In this document: piece by piece, positions 1 through 8,687 of the stretch
Layout: each line of letters opens with the position of its first letter
How positions within the stretch are numbered: the first letter of the stretch is position 1
Source: Agelas oroides
Taxonomy: Eukaryota > Porifera > Demospongiae > Agelasida > Agelasidae
Direction of reading: 5' to 3'
Assembly: GCA_949130485.1 (NCBI GenBank)
Contig: OX422189.1
Location: forward strand, 6,029,920-6,093,919
DNA: 64,000 nt
The notes under the pieces: model-generated
Databases searched by the model: none
What the model was told of the DNA's origin: nothing
Seen by the model: only the letters and a program-made list of their open reading frames with translations
Position numbers and translations under genes: made by a program

Positions 1-1
1 C

Positions 2-1669
2 CGAAAAATGAACACATGCACCAAACTTAACTATACAGTGTTTTCACTTTCTCGGTTTGTGAACATAGACTTGCATGCAGAATGTGGCCCATGTTCAAAA
101 TTTGGTGATGTACGTAAACTATCCATTAAGGTGACCTTAAATCAAATCTGTCCACCTGGATTTCACATTTCTGAGATCGCAAGATCATGTGTATGTGAAC
201 CAAGACTTGCAAGATATATCGGTACACTTAAATGCAATATAACAAACGGATTAGGTCGAATAACACGTGATTTAGGCGAACAGTTTTGGGTTGGATATGA
301 TGGTCAATCTGGTGGACTGATTCTCCACCCACACTGCCCTTTTGACTACTGTGTCTCTCATACTGTGGAGTTTCCTCTCAACAATACAGACCAGCAATGT
401 GCTTATCACAAGTCAGGCCTCTTGTGTGGAGCTTGTAACCAAGGTTACAGTCTGGTACTGGGTACTCATCACTGTGAGCAGTGCACGAACAGACATGTTG
501 CCTTGCTCATCCTTTTTGTAGTGATGGGAGTAGCACTGGTCTTCTTGCTCCTTGTCTGCAAACTGACAGTAGCAACAGGAACACTTAGTGGCTTAGTGTT
601 CTATGCTAATATTGTTGGAGCCAACCGCACCATCTTCTTACCAGTTAAATCAACTAATGCTTTATCAGTCTTCATTGCGTGGTTAAACCTTGACTTTGGT
701 ATTGAAACATGTTTTTACAATGGAATGGATGTCTATAGTAAAACATGGCTGCAGTTTGTGTTCCCAGCATATATCTGGGTGATAGTAGGTGTTGTAATTG
801 CCATTAGCCATTTCTCGCACAGATTTTCAAACCTGCTTGGCAACAATCCAGTTTCTGTGTTAGCAACACTTATCCTTCTTTCGTATACAAAGATCCTTCG
901 CGCATTGATTACTGTTATGTATGTCAGCTATCTTGAATATCCAACATATAACAGAAGAGTGTGGCTGTATGATGCTAACGTTAACTACCTCAGTGGAAAG
1001 CACATCCCCCTTTTTCTAGTCGCAGTGCTTGTCTTCATCTTCCTCTTTCTTCCTTACACTCTCTTGCTTCTCATTGGTCAGTGGTTGCAGGCCATATCAC
1101 ACCTGAGGCTCTTCGCATGGGTCAACAGTGCCAGGCTGAAACCATTTATGGATTCATACCATGCTCCTTACAAAGCAAAACATCGCTACTGGCCTGGATT
1201 ACTGCTTGTGTTTCGCTGTGTTCTTCTTCTAGTGTTTGCTTTGAATCCTCAGCAAGACACCAGTATTAATCTGCTAGTGATTCAACTGGGAACTGCAGTT
1301 CTTCAACTTTGGGCCTGGGTCAGTGGTGGGGTCTACAGGAACTGGTGTCTAGATGCCATTGAGGGTTCATTTGCTCTAAACTTGATTATCTTAGCAGCTG
1401 CTACCTACCATGTCCAACTCTCCGGAGGAGATCAGCTTGCAGTTGGGTATACTTCTGTCTCCATAGCACTTGTGACATTCATCGGTATCCTTGTCTACCA
1501 CATCTTCCAGCAAGTGAGGCACACCAAACTGTGGAAGAAGGTGCCTAAACTGAACTTGAAGTGCAACAACTTGAAAGTGACATTCAATCAAGTTGTGAAT
1601 AAACCTATGGACAATCCTACAATGAAGTTTGATCAACTTCGTGAATCTCTGCTCGAAGATCAGTCATAA
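2..1669 (+). CDS. Beta-helix/multi-pass membrane protein, copy A, 3' part
   Basis: The 553 residues from the first in-window ATG match residues 760-1312 of the complete paralogue at 21414-25352, with no indel. The reading frame is already open at base 2, so the true start lies left of the window and the ATG at 8 is internal. It holds a Cys-rich extracellular stretch (CPPGF, LLCGACNQGYSLVLG and CEQC motifs) followed by about eight or nine hydrophobic segments and a basic tail ending at TAA 1667-1669. I infer a plasma-membrane surface protein; the ligand and mechanism are unknown. It differs from copy B by scattered substitutions plus one dense patch at 1277-1311. High confidence that it is coding, low on function. 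Confidence 0.9.
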   Translation, partial: RKMNTCTKLNYTVFSLSRFVNIDLHAECGPCSKFGDVRKLSIKVTLNQICPPGFHISEIARSCVCEPRLARYIGTLKCNITNGLGRITRDLGEQFWVGYDGQSGGLILHPHCPFDYCVSHTVEFPLNNTDQQCAYHKSGLLCGACNQGYSLVLGTHHCEQCTNRHVALLILFVVMGVALVFLLLVCKLTVATGTLSGLVFYANIVGANRTIFLPVKSTNALSVFIAWLNLDFGIETCFYNGMDVYSKTWLQFVFPAYIWVIVGVVIAISHFSHRFSNLLGNNPVSVLATLILLSYTKILRALITVMYVSYLEYPTYNRRVWLYDANVNYLSGKHIPLFLVAVLVFIFLFLPYTLLLLIGQWLQAISHLRLFAWVNSARLKPFMDSYHAPYKAKHRYWPGLLLVFRCVLLLVFALNPQQDTSINLLVIQLGTAVLQLWAWVSGGVYRNWCLDAIEGSFALNLIILAAATYHVQLSGGDQLAVGYTSVSIALVTFIGILVYHIFQQVRHTKLWKKVPKLNLKCNNLKVTFNQVVNKPMDNPTMKFDQLRESLLEDQS

Positions 1670-2938
1670 TGAAGTTAATAAGAAATCTTTGTGTATCCTG
1701 CGTTTCTACAAGTGCACTATAAACTAAAAGTTTCACATTTGGCCTTGCACCTAAGAGAATGTAGGTAGTTGTGCATGCAAGAGTGTGAATAGTTGCTTTA
1801 ATTAGTGACTTTTAAATCTGTTCATTTTTTGTTGGGTAGCTACTCCTTGTATCCATTTTGTTATGTATATCTGCATGTGGTATCTGCTGCGACTGAAAAT
1901 TTAAATTACGTAGCTTGTTTTGCATTCTCTCCAGCTCTGTAGCTATATTTTAACCTTGTAAACCATACCGGTATTATTGATCAGTTGATGTTGAATGGAA
2001 CCCACATTTTTTGTGCCAAGAACTGCTAGTACATCCTCCCACACATGTCCAGCACTGTCACAGCTTGTACTAAGTTAACTCATTTAATCCATATGTAAAA
2101 GACTGTCACCATTCTGGGATGTCCTGAACACAGGGAGAGCACAGGGATCCCGGAATACTAAGCCAGGATACTTAATACTCCAGGATCCATGTTTTTCTCT
2201 GTGTGAGACTACCTATCAGACATCCCAAGTACGTATCCTGAGATATTTAGTGTTTCTGGATTCATGGCCTCTCCCTGTGTGGGACATCTTGGGTAGTCTC
2301 AAGTGTCCAGGGAATATCTGTGCAAGACATCCTGGGATGTCCTGCATGGCCCTGGATACACAGCACATTGAAGTGTTTCCCGCTGTGTGATAGTACTTGA
2401 CATCCCTCTTCTTCACTATGGTGAGGAGGTACATCAACCAGAAATTGATTGAACCCATGCACTAAAAAGGGAACTAGCCACTCATGCAGTAAAGTGACAG
2501 AAGCTACTACAATAGCATAGGTTTTACGGAAGTTACCAAGTTCCCCGAAATCCTAGCCTCGTTCCCAGACCCGTTCGAATGTTTTTGAACGGGCTCCGAT
2601 ATTTCAAACAGGCCTGAACTGGGCCTGGGAATGAGGCTACCAGAAATCCTTGTCCTTTTTGGTTAATGTTATTAAAGGACCATGCAGCAATTGATTGTTC
2701 TTCACAAAAGGAATGTCAGGGCAAAAGGTTAGTAAGCAAGTGGTAAATGTGGACAACCATGCAGTGAAGCATTGGCATAACCACAGAGTCAATGACAGAG
2801 ATGGATATGTTTTTATAATGCACTCTAATAATAATATTGCTGATCCACTTTTCCTTTAACTGCAAATCATAGCATCAGTAATCTAAGGTGATTAATCACT
2901 GTAGCTGTTATAATAAGTGTTTGCTGTTCAACATTTAG
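1670..2938. other. 3' flank of copy A membrane gene
   Basis: No gene is visible. It probably holds the 3' UTR of the preceding gene. Bases 2100-2460 contain diverged internal repeats of words such as GGGATGTCCTG and CCAGGATCC, possibly an old repeat. A foldback element lies at 2554-2639. The whole stretch is repeated at 25353-26621. Confidence 0.6.
2554..2639. mobile_element. Foldback MITE, TAGCCTCG family, copy 1
   Basis: An 86-bp element beginning TAGCCTCGTTCCCAGACC and ending with the near reverse complement GGCCTGGGAATGAGGCTA. Flanks CCGAAATCC and CCAGAAATCC resemble a decayed 9-bp target duplication. The same insertion is present in copy B, so it predates the duplication. Confidence 0.8.
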
Positions 2939-3073
2939 GAGCTGGGAGACTTCCATTTTGGAGACATTCCTCTGGAGACTGTACACCTATCTAAGCGGAA
3001 AGAGTATGGACCTGATGGTTATTATAAGTGTATTGCTGATTACCCTATTGCCAGTGTTTCCTTTGCATCATGA
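2939..3073 (+). CDS. Orphan terminal exon, 44 residues, copy A
   Basis: An open stretch directly after an acceptor-like ACATTTAG reads ELGDFHFGDIPLETVHLSKR and 24 more residues (with an EYGPDGYYKC run), then stops at TGA 3071-3073. ATTAAA at 3085-3090 could be its poly(A) signal. Its composition is protein-like, unlike the flanks, and the copy at 26622-26756 is identical while surrounding sequence has drifted. No ATG or upstream exon is visible, so it may be the last exon of an unseen gene, an alternative 3' exon, or a stranded gene fragment. I do not recognise the family. Confidence 0.45.
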   Translation, partial: ELGDFHFGDIPLETVHLSKRKEYGPDGYYKCIADYPIASVSFAS

Positions 3074-3134
3074 TCTGAAAGTTTATTAAACTGACTGTTT
3101 TTGTAAGATTACTGTGACACAAAATATATATGCT

Positions 3135-3167
3135 TAGCCTTGTTCCCAGACCATGTGGATGAGGCTA
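3135..3167. mobile_element. Truncated TAGCCTCG-family element
   Basis: A 33-bp remnant with both ends (TAGCCTTGTTCCCAGACC and GATGAGGCTA) but almost no interior. Present also at 26818-26850. Confidence 0.5.
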
Positions 3168-3174
3168 GTACATG

Positions 3175-3250
3175 GTGTGCGGTGGGTGACTTTGCATAAC
3201 ATCTAGGCCTGCCCTTTTCAGGGAGATGTAGTTCATTGATTGTTCATGGA
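3175..3250 (+). mobile_element. Fragment of the hammerhead-bearing retroelement
   Basis: The sequence from GTGCGGTGGGTGACTTTGCA through CATCTAGGCCTG, GGGAGATGTAGTTCATTGAT and GTTCATGG matches 7636-7710, the stretch immediately downstream of the hammerhead cleavage site. It begins close to that site and lacks the ribozyme core. Repeated in copy B near 26860-26935. Confidence 0.6.
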
Positions 3251-3447
3251 CAGTAAAAGCTAGCCTTTTAGCTACCCAGAGAGTTGCCTGGAGAGGGTTG
3301 TATCATGCAATCCTGTGCCCTACACTGAGCTCCAGATGTACATAAACGTAAAATATATTTCTGCACCATGCAGCCAGATGTGTGTTGTAAGCACAAATAG
3401 AAGGTACCCAAATAATGTGCATGTAAGTTATTATACATATAGTTAAT

Positions 3448-3566
3448 GACAGTGTTGAGAGTGACAATGTGACAGTGTGACAGTATGACAGTGTGACAGT
3501 AGGACAGTGTGACAGTGTGACAGTAGGACAGTGTGATGGTGTGACAGTAGGACAGTGTGACAGCTG
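3448..3566 (+). repeat. Short GACAGTGT minisatellite
   Basis: About ten degenerate units of GACAGTGT/GACAGTAG, the reverse complement of the large array at 10231-11571. Copy B has a shorter version at 27171-27255, so the tract changed length after duplication. Confidence 0.85.
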
Positions 3567-3702
3567 TTCTTCAGAAATATATACATATTGCTGGCTGGCC
3601 TTTGATATGGCTCAAATTCTTTTCATCAACTGCTTCTTGTAGACTTCTTACAACTGAACACAAAGCATTGGACACAACTTCACTATCAGGCAGCAAATTT
3701 TC

Positions 3703-3778
3703 TAGTCTCGTGCCCAGACCCCTTTCGGAAAAATCGATTCTTCTCGATTTTTCCGAAAGGGATCTGGGCACGAGACTA
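3703..3778. mobile_element. Foldback MITE, TAGTCTCG variant
   Basis: A 76-bp near-perfect hairpin: TAGTCTCGTGCCCAGACCCC, an inner arm built on TTTCGGAAAAATCGA, then the reverse complement ending GGGCACGAGACTA. The copy B version at 27394-27469 has lost some arm complementarity. Confidence 0.8.
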
Positions 3779-4284
3779 CTCCACAATCAATGTATCTCTC
3801 AGTACCAAGCTAGCTTGTAGAATGGTTCAAGGAGTTCCTCATCAGCTCCCTCTGCAACTGTGTCTATCTCTCTTACAACACGATCAATTTCGACCAACAC
3901 CAGAAATCTGTTTCAAGATATAGTATAACCAGAAAAAAGGATGTAAAATACAGAATATCATTTGAAAAATGTGTGCAATTTTTTAAAAAAATGCATTTAA
4001 AAACATCGATTTTTGTCCACAATTAGACACCATAGCTATTCAGTATACCATTGTCACATTTCTACTGTATATTCAACTTGACTGCTTAGCTGCAATTAAG
4101 TTTGTGAGTACAACCACCCACGCCTTAATCTCAAGAATTGACACAATTACTCAAGGTACATATACCTTGTTTGCTAAACAAATAATATGGTGTACAAATG
4201 CCTTATAGGTTCCATTATGTGCATTGTTTAAGATTCAACACTGACACAGAACTGTTTTTGTCTTCAGTCACAAGATCTAGAGGC
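3779..4284. other. Intergenic region upstream of small membrane gene
   Basis: AT-rich; no gene recognised. A TTTGTCTTCAG tract ending at about 4266 could be a splice acceptor for the exon that carries the following start codon. Confidence 0.4.
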
Positions 4285-4677
4285 ATGCATGGCAAGCTCG
4301 TCACAGATGCAATCGTAGTGATATTGCTCCTGCTCATGAGAACCCACACTGTGAGGTGCAAAGAGACCAGTGGGAATGGCATTCATATGGGTAGTGGCAG
4401 TGGTAGTAGCAGTGGAGGCAGTGGTGATGTTGATAGCAGCTCAACGACTTGGAATTTAACGTCCATAATGCCATCAGTTTCACTCAAGGGACCAACTTCA
4501 ACAAATAAGTCACCACCGAATTCACCTACGTATACTGGCCACACAACCTCTACATCCCCTCCCATTGGGTCAAAGTTTCAACTAGTGCTGATAGTGGCAG
4601 GTGGGGTAGCAGGTGTCCTCCTGCTCCCGATACTGTTGCTCTGCTGTTGCTGGTGCTGGTACTACTGTAAGAAGTGA
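4285..4677 (+). CDS. Small single-pass membrane protein, copy A
   Basis: A 130-residue protein. Residues 1-25 form a signal peptide (MHGKLVTDAIVVILLLLMR, ending near a Cys). A low-complexity Gly/Ser stretch and a Ser/Thr/Pro-rich, probably O-glycosylated ectodomain follow. A hydrophobic segment at about 103-122 leads into a Cys/Trp-rich end, CCCWCWYYCKK. I chose the ATG at 4285 because it begins the signal peptide; the open frame upstream lacks one. Likely a type I membrane or mucin-like surface protein. The copy B paralogue differs by in-frame indels and several replacements, suggesting constraint on frame but loose constraint on sequence. No family recognised. Confidence 0.65.
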   Translation: MHGKLVTDAIVVILLLLMRTHTVRCKETSGNGIHMGSGSGSSSGGSGDVDSSSTTWNLTSIMPSVSLKGPTSTNKSPPNSPTYTGHTTSTSPPIGSKFQLVLIVAGGVAGVLLLPILLLCCCWCWYYCKK

Positions 4678-5128
4678 GAGTTTGCGAAAGAATCCTGTGT
4701 TACTGAGCTGCATGCCAACAAATCAGACTATGTACGTATACCTTCTTGTTTTGTTGTAATCTGAAGTAGTTTCTATACCAGCTTTTGTGGACATATCTCT
4801 CACTTCTATACCCATGGTATTTTATTCTAAGTTCAAATTTTCTTGTTGCATGTTGTATTTACCCAACAGCCAACTGCCTGATTGTGGTATGAAATACCGT
4901 ACTGTAATGCTGCCCAGTATCACTGTATAGCTGGAAGCAGTACTCATTGAGGTAGAACTATAAATCACAATATTAACTACTATACATATAGTAAAACAAA
5001 TGTCTTTGTATAGTCACATTAGGGTAAGTAGTATAGTACTGCCTACTATCACTGAAAGGCTGGCAGCAGCACTGACCGCAGTAGAAGTGGGACTGGGTTC
5101 GGGGCCACCCACAATCTCTGCAACAGTC
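4678..5128. other. Intergenic region between convergent genes
   Basis: Separates the 3' ends of the small membrane gene (plus) and the lipase remnant (minus). No other gene seen. Confidence 0.5.
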
Positions 5129-6250
5129 TCAAGCACATGCAGTTGTGCTGGTTACCATTTGTCCGTGATTGATTCCAGGGCAAGTTAAGCTAGAGAATGG
5201 TTCGCTTTGTTCATTTTGCCATTTCAGACACACTTGTGAGCTTAGGAGGTTGACAGTTCCATCTCCATCACCATAGTTGATATTGGTTGGATTCACATCA
5301 AATCCATATGGTTCCATATGTATAGCTTTCTGGGGTGGGGACATTTACTCCATACAAGCAGTGAATCGGGACACAGGGGGCAGGATAGTCAGTCTCGTTT
5401 AGTGGAACAATTCCCAGATACATCTGGTACCCCTGGGGATAACCAATGTCTGCAAAAAAAAAATCTTCGTAGTCATTGGTTGTGTAGTTTCGAGTGGTTG
5501 ATGTCACAAATAGCTACTGTGTTATTCCAAACAGAGGGTTTGGGAAACAGCCATACCGAGCTCTGAAATGTGCGGTAAGCCAGATGAAGTGGGCCAGTGA
5601 TCACTCCACTTAATCCTGAGTTCCCTCCAGACCAGCCCCCCAAGAGAGTGACCCAGGCATTGATGTACTGGTCCTTCCATTCCTGAGTGACCACTTCATT
5701 GAGAAAGTACAGGGACACAATGCCACCCATGCTATGGGCCACAATTGTCACCTTTTCTCCCCCACTACTATTATGCATAGTCTCTATCAGGTTTCTCACA
5801 TGAGAGTAGTATCCAATATTATACACTTCATCTGAAGGACAAATAAAAGAAAATTTAAGCAACCACTATATCTATATGTATATTTTGTCACGTATTTTAT
5901 AGCAATTTCATAAAATGAAAACAAACAAGCAAACATCAACAAGCAGTTGAGATGGTATTTCAGTGCAGAAAAGAAACCTGTCAGCTTCTTCACCTAATGT
6001 TGACTTACCTCCAGCTATCCCAGGCATAATATTATGGAGCTGCTCGAATGGTATTTCCTCTCTCATAACCCCTGGCAACAAAATAGTCGACAAATGTGCT
6101 GAAATATGGAGAGGATTGTCCAAGAACTCCACTGTACTGGGTCTCCAAATCCTGGCACCCGGACTTCCACTCCTGTATATTGTTGCTGTAGGTATCATCA
6201 GTGCTGTTGTAGAGGAGCCTGCAGTGGGTTATATGATGGTTACAGTGAGT
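5129..6250 (-). pseudogene. LCAT/PLA2G15-like phospholipase, copy A, decayed
   Basis: Reading from 6250 down, the translation follows lysosomal phospholipase A2/LCAT: an ARGYERGNTIRAAPY block, intron 6008-5832 (GTAAGT...TTCAG, phase 1), the nucleophile elbow AHSMGG, WKDQYINAWVTL, FFADIGYPQGYQMY, HCLYGVNVPTPESY, GDGDGTVN (catalytic Asp) and PGINHGQ (catalytic His). These enzymes deacylate or transacylate phospholipids in lysosomes or outside the cell. All three triad positions survive, but the frame is broken: about 4 extra bases near 5509-5515, another shift near 5316-5325, and three slips near 6110-6170. The usual PYDW after RAA is PYNI. The N-terminal exons are not found and a MITE lies just upstream at 6271. 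It could be a gene with sequencing errors, but several breaks argue for a pseudogene. Confidence 0.8.
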
Positions 6251-6981
6251 CTGTACAAAGCTCTCATGAAGATGTAGGGATGGGCTTTGCCAATATGTTG
6301 ACCATTGCTTTCATGCATTATCTCTACCTTGTTTGCATACTTTTTAGCATGCCATCCCTACATCTTTTTACATTTTTAATGTGTTTTTTAAGTCTTGTTT
6401 GTGTGGGTTTTTTTAAGGTGGTATGAGGGCTTTAACCTAAACACCCTGTGAAAACATCTGAGCTTGCACCTCACATTACATGCCATACTTATGAGCAGAA
6501 CAAGTTTGTTTGTGTATCTTAATCTGATTGCAGCATGATAAACACTTTTGTAACAACAAGCAGCATAAATGTTCACAAGCCTGTATATATAAATAATGCA
6601 AGATAAAAGTCGTATATAGTTATAATATGCATGTAAAGGTCCTTGTCCTTTGTTCTAATAATTTTTAAAGTTAATTATCACTTTGCTGTTGGTGATCTGC
6701 ATAAAAAAGGCATTTTATGGTGACTTAGTTGTTACAGTGTTTGTCAAACAAAAACTTATTAAACTTACAGTAGTTCCATATCCTCGGGGCTCCCCTCTCC
6801 TCCCCCTGTACCGCCCCCTTCTCCCATTGTAACGAGTGGGCGGTGGAGTGGGGGGTGGGGGTGGGGGGAGGGGCACCAGTACCCCCCACATGGCTAGTCT
6901 GCAGGACAAGGAGGAAAATCTTGAAGCCTCAATAATACGTACTTGTACACAGGCGGTATAGGAATGTAATTCAGTGTATAC
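6251..6981. other. Upstream flank of lipase remnant
   Basis: Contains the GATGTAGGGATGG hairpin element and a G-rich strand run at 6835-6880 (several GGGG blocks, possible quadruplex). No lipase N-terminal exon with a signal peptide or VLVPG-type block was found. Confidence 0.45.
6271..6364. mobile_element. GATGTAGGGATGG hairpin MITE, copy 1
   Basis: A 94-bp element bounded by GATGTAGGGATGG and CCATCCCTACATC, with an inner inverted pair (AGGTAGAGAT-like words). Other copies are at 8816-8910, 30629-30722, 46398-46492 (opposite orientation) and 46831-46912 (right end lost). A shared tail TTTTACATTTTTAATG follows most copies. Confidence 0.8.
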
Positions 6982-7245
6982 ATGGATAGCAACATACCCT
7001 CAAAACCTGCATACGGAGTAGTAATTTCACAGTTAGTTCGATATTTGAGGATATGTTGCAATTACCAAGATTTTGCTTACAGATCTAAACTACTCACAAC
7101 CAGATTATTTAGACAGGGATATGTATACCAAAAACTCTGTAGCACCTACAAGACCTTTGTGCATCGCTACCCCAGGACTTTACAGAAGTACGGGAGGTGC
7201 CTGAAAAACATTATTACTGAATGCATTGCCTTACCTACTGTTTAA
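6982..7245 (+). mobile_element. Reverse-transcriptase C-terminal fragment, copy A
   Basis: An 87-codon frame with SNIPSKPAYGVVISQLVRY and a spaced LLTTRLFRQGY segment, ending at TAA 7243-7245. I recognise this as the conserved end of a widespread animal retroelement reverse transcriptase ('NIPS.PAYGV.ISQL.RY'). The catalytic core is absent, so this is a 5'-truncated tail. The hammerhead ribozyme 340 bp downstream fits one element, possibly Penelope-like, but I cannot assign the class. Copy B at 31327-31590 has the same translation. Confidence 0.65.
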
Positions 7246-7588
7246 CACAGCCTGAACATGCAGTTAGCACATTTATACACACACAGCCTTTAAACACGCA
7301 CTGTTTGCCTCACAGTTTGCATTGTGCCTTACTAGCCATTAATACTTCCGGTACCTCCAGCGCCTCTGTATGCGCGCGCGCGCACGCACGCATTTACGCA
7401 CCGATAACACGTGACGATCAATGATTACGATCGCTACGCAAGAAGATCTTCGAACGAAAGACATCTGCACGAAGAACAGCTGCACGAAGAGACGGTGCTT
7501 TCGAAGATCGGAGTCTCTACCGACTTTTGAATAAGGCCAGCCACCTGACTGCATTCTGTGCATGATATGGCAGTCCCCATCTCCCGGT
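7246..7588. other. Retroelement 3' region before ribozyme
   Basis: No gene. Holds a purine-pyrimidine run GCGCGCGCGCACGCACGCA near 7372-7391 and AAGA/TTCGAA-rich sequence. Probably the 3' untranslated part of the retroelement. Confidence 0.4.
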
Positions 7589-7647
7589 CACCCCAGCGCA
7601 GCTGATGAGGCCTGGTATTGGCCGAAACGCGTCCTGCGCAGTGGGTG
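7589..7647 (+). ncRNA. Hammerhead ribozyme, minimal type I
   Basis: Every core element is present in order. CTGATGA is at 7602-7608. Stem II is GGCC/GGCC with loop TGGTATT (7609-7623). GAAA is at 7624-7627. A very short stem III pairs A7627-U7632 and C7628-G7631 around a two-base loop. GUC places the cleavage site after C7633. Stem I pairs GCGCAG (7596-7601) with CTGCGC (7634-7639), then CACCC (7589-7593) with GGGTG (7643-7647) across an internal loop. Such minimal helix III hammerheads are known from Penelope-like and related retroelements, where they process element RNA. The copy B version has lost the core. Confidence 0.82.
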
Positions 7648-8152
7648 ACTTTGCACTGTAACATCTAGGCCTGTTTTATAAGGGAGATGTGGTTCGTTGA
7701 TTGTTCATGCATGCCTACCAGTGGCAGCAGCATGGTAGAGATTGACAAATTATTATGCTTTTGTTTTTACCCATTATTCTATTCTATTATTCCACCAAAT
7801 TTTTACCTATTATTCTCACTAACCTTACCCATTATTCTCAATAAAAATCCACAATTTTTAGATAATCTTTACAAAACTTAACTGCAACATTACTGACAAA
7901 GAAACATACTCTTCAAGACAATGCCTTTGTTGGTGTGTAAATGAATTTTCTAACACAGAAAAAACCCTCTCCACTGATGCAGAGGACAGCTGAACCAATA
8001 AAACAATGAATACTATTACATGCAGGAAGTATTATACCATTTCAAGGAAGTGTTTAGCTCATAATTACATATTTCCCAAATTCCTACCTATTATTCTATA
8101 ACAGAATCTACACTCCTATTATTCTAAAAATTATGCTAGCATATTTTGTCAA
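7648..8152. other. Flank with TATTATTCT-rich repeat ends
   Basis: No gene. After the retroelement tail (to ~7715), 7755-7840 and 8090-8135 each carry several copies of CCTATTATTCTA/CCCATTATTCT, as subterminal repeats of a degraded transposon might. Repeated in copy B. Confidence 0.4.
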
Positions 8153-8347
8153 TGCCTGGAGTGGAGGGGTGGGAGGACCGGCTGGAGGGGCAGGAGGACT
8201 GGCTGGGGGGGCGGGAGGACCGGCTGGAGGGGCGGGAGGACCGGCTGGAGGGGCCTGAGGTGCCGGAGGACCGGCGGGAGGACTGGGTGGAGGGGCGGGC
8301 AGACCTTCAGGAGGAGGGGCACTGGGAGAAGAGAAGGAGCTGTGGCA
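8153..8347. repeat. 21-bp GC-rich minisatellite, copy A
   Basis: Units of GGCTGGAGGGGCGGGAGGACC keep one frame open on the minus strand, reading PAPPAGP repeats. The minus-strand side has an acceptor-like TTCTGCCACAG at its upstream edge but no matching GT donor. It may be a proline-rich exon, but a frame-keeping 21-bp period explains the open frame without coding. Copy B at 32461-32655 appears unchanged. Confidence 0.7.
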
Positions 8348-8644
8348 GAAAAGATAAAGGATAGTCTGAAAAGATATAGTCAAATTACTGGATGTGAGCG
8401 GTGCTCGTGACTACCGGTAAAGTTTGCAGTCTGAGAGTAACCTTTTGTGATATAAATACAAGTAGGGAACAGTCATTTTCTGTCACACATGAAGCGAAAT
8501 ATGAGATGCGTACCAGTAGACGCCACTAGGAACTCCTCATTCACATCCATGTTGACAAAGAAGTCTATATGGCAAGAATCAAGGGTAATAAGTGTACGCG
8601 TACGTAGAAGTTACGCAGCAATGTATAAATACTTTGAAACATAC

Positions 8645-8687
8645 CGCTCTCGAATGAATCGTCGGGCCGGCGCCCTTCTTCAGCCAT
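8645..8687 (-). CDS. Candidate first coding exon, minus strand, copy A
   Basis: A strong-context start (GCCATGGCT) opens 14 codons, MAEEGRRPDDSFES, followed directly by a consensus donor GTATGT. Copy B at 32953-32995 keeps the structure with one R-to-W change. Nothing downstream could be joined in phase, so it is only a candidate. Confidence 0.25.

Noticed and set aside
3830-3860. Second hammerhead on the minus strand (CTGATGAGGAAC)
   Set aside because: No GAAA box or stem II partner follows at the right distance.
5450-5470. Poly-T plus GCAG in the lipase as a splice acceptor
   Set aside because: The translation through it in copy A (FFFADIGYPQGY) matches the family without a gap, so it is coding sequence.
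8108-8383. Proline-rich minus-strand protein
   Set aside because: The frame comes from a 21-bp minisatellite and lacks a matching donor and a convincing start; kept only as a repeat.
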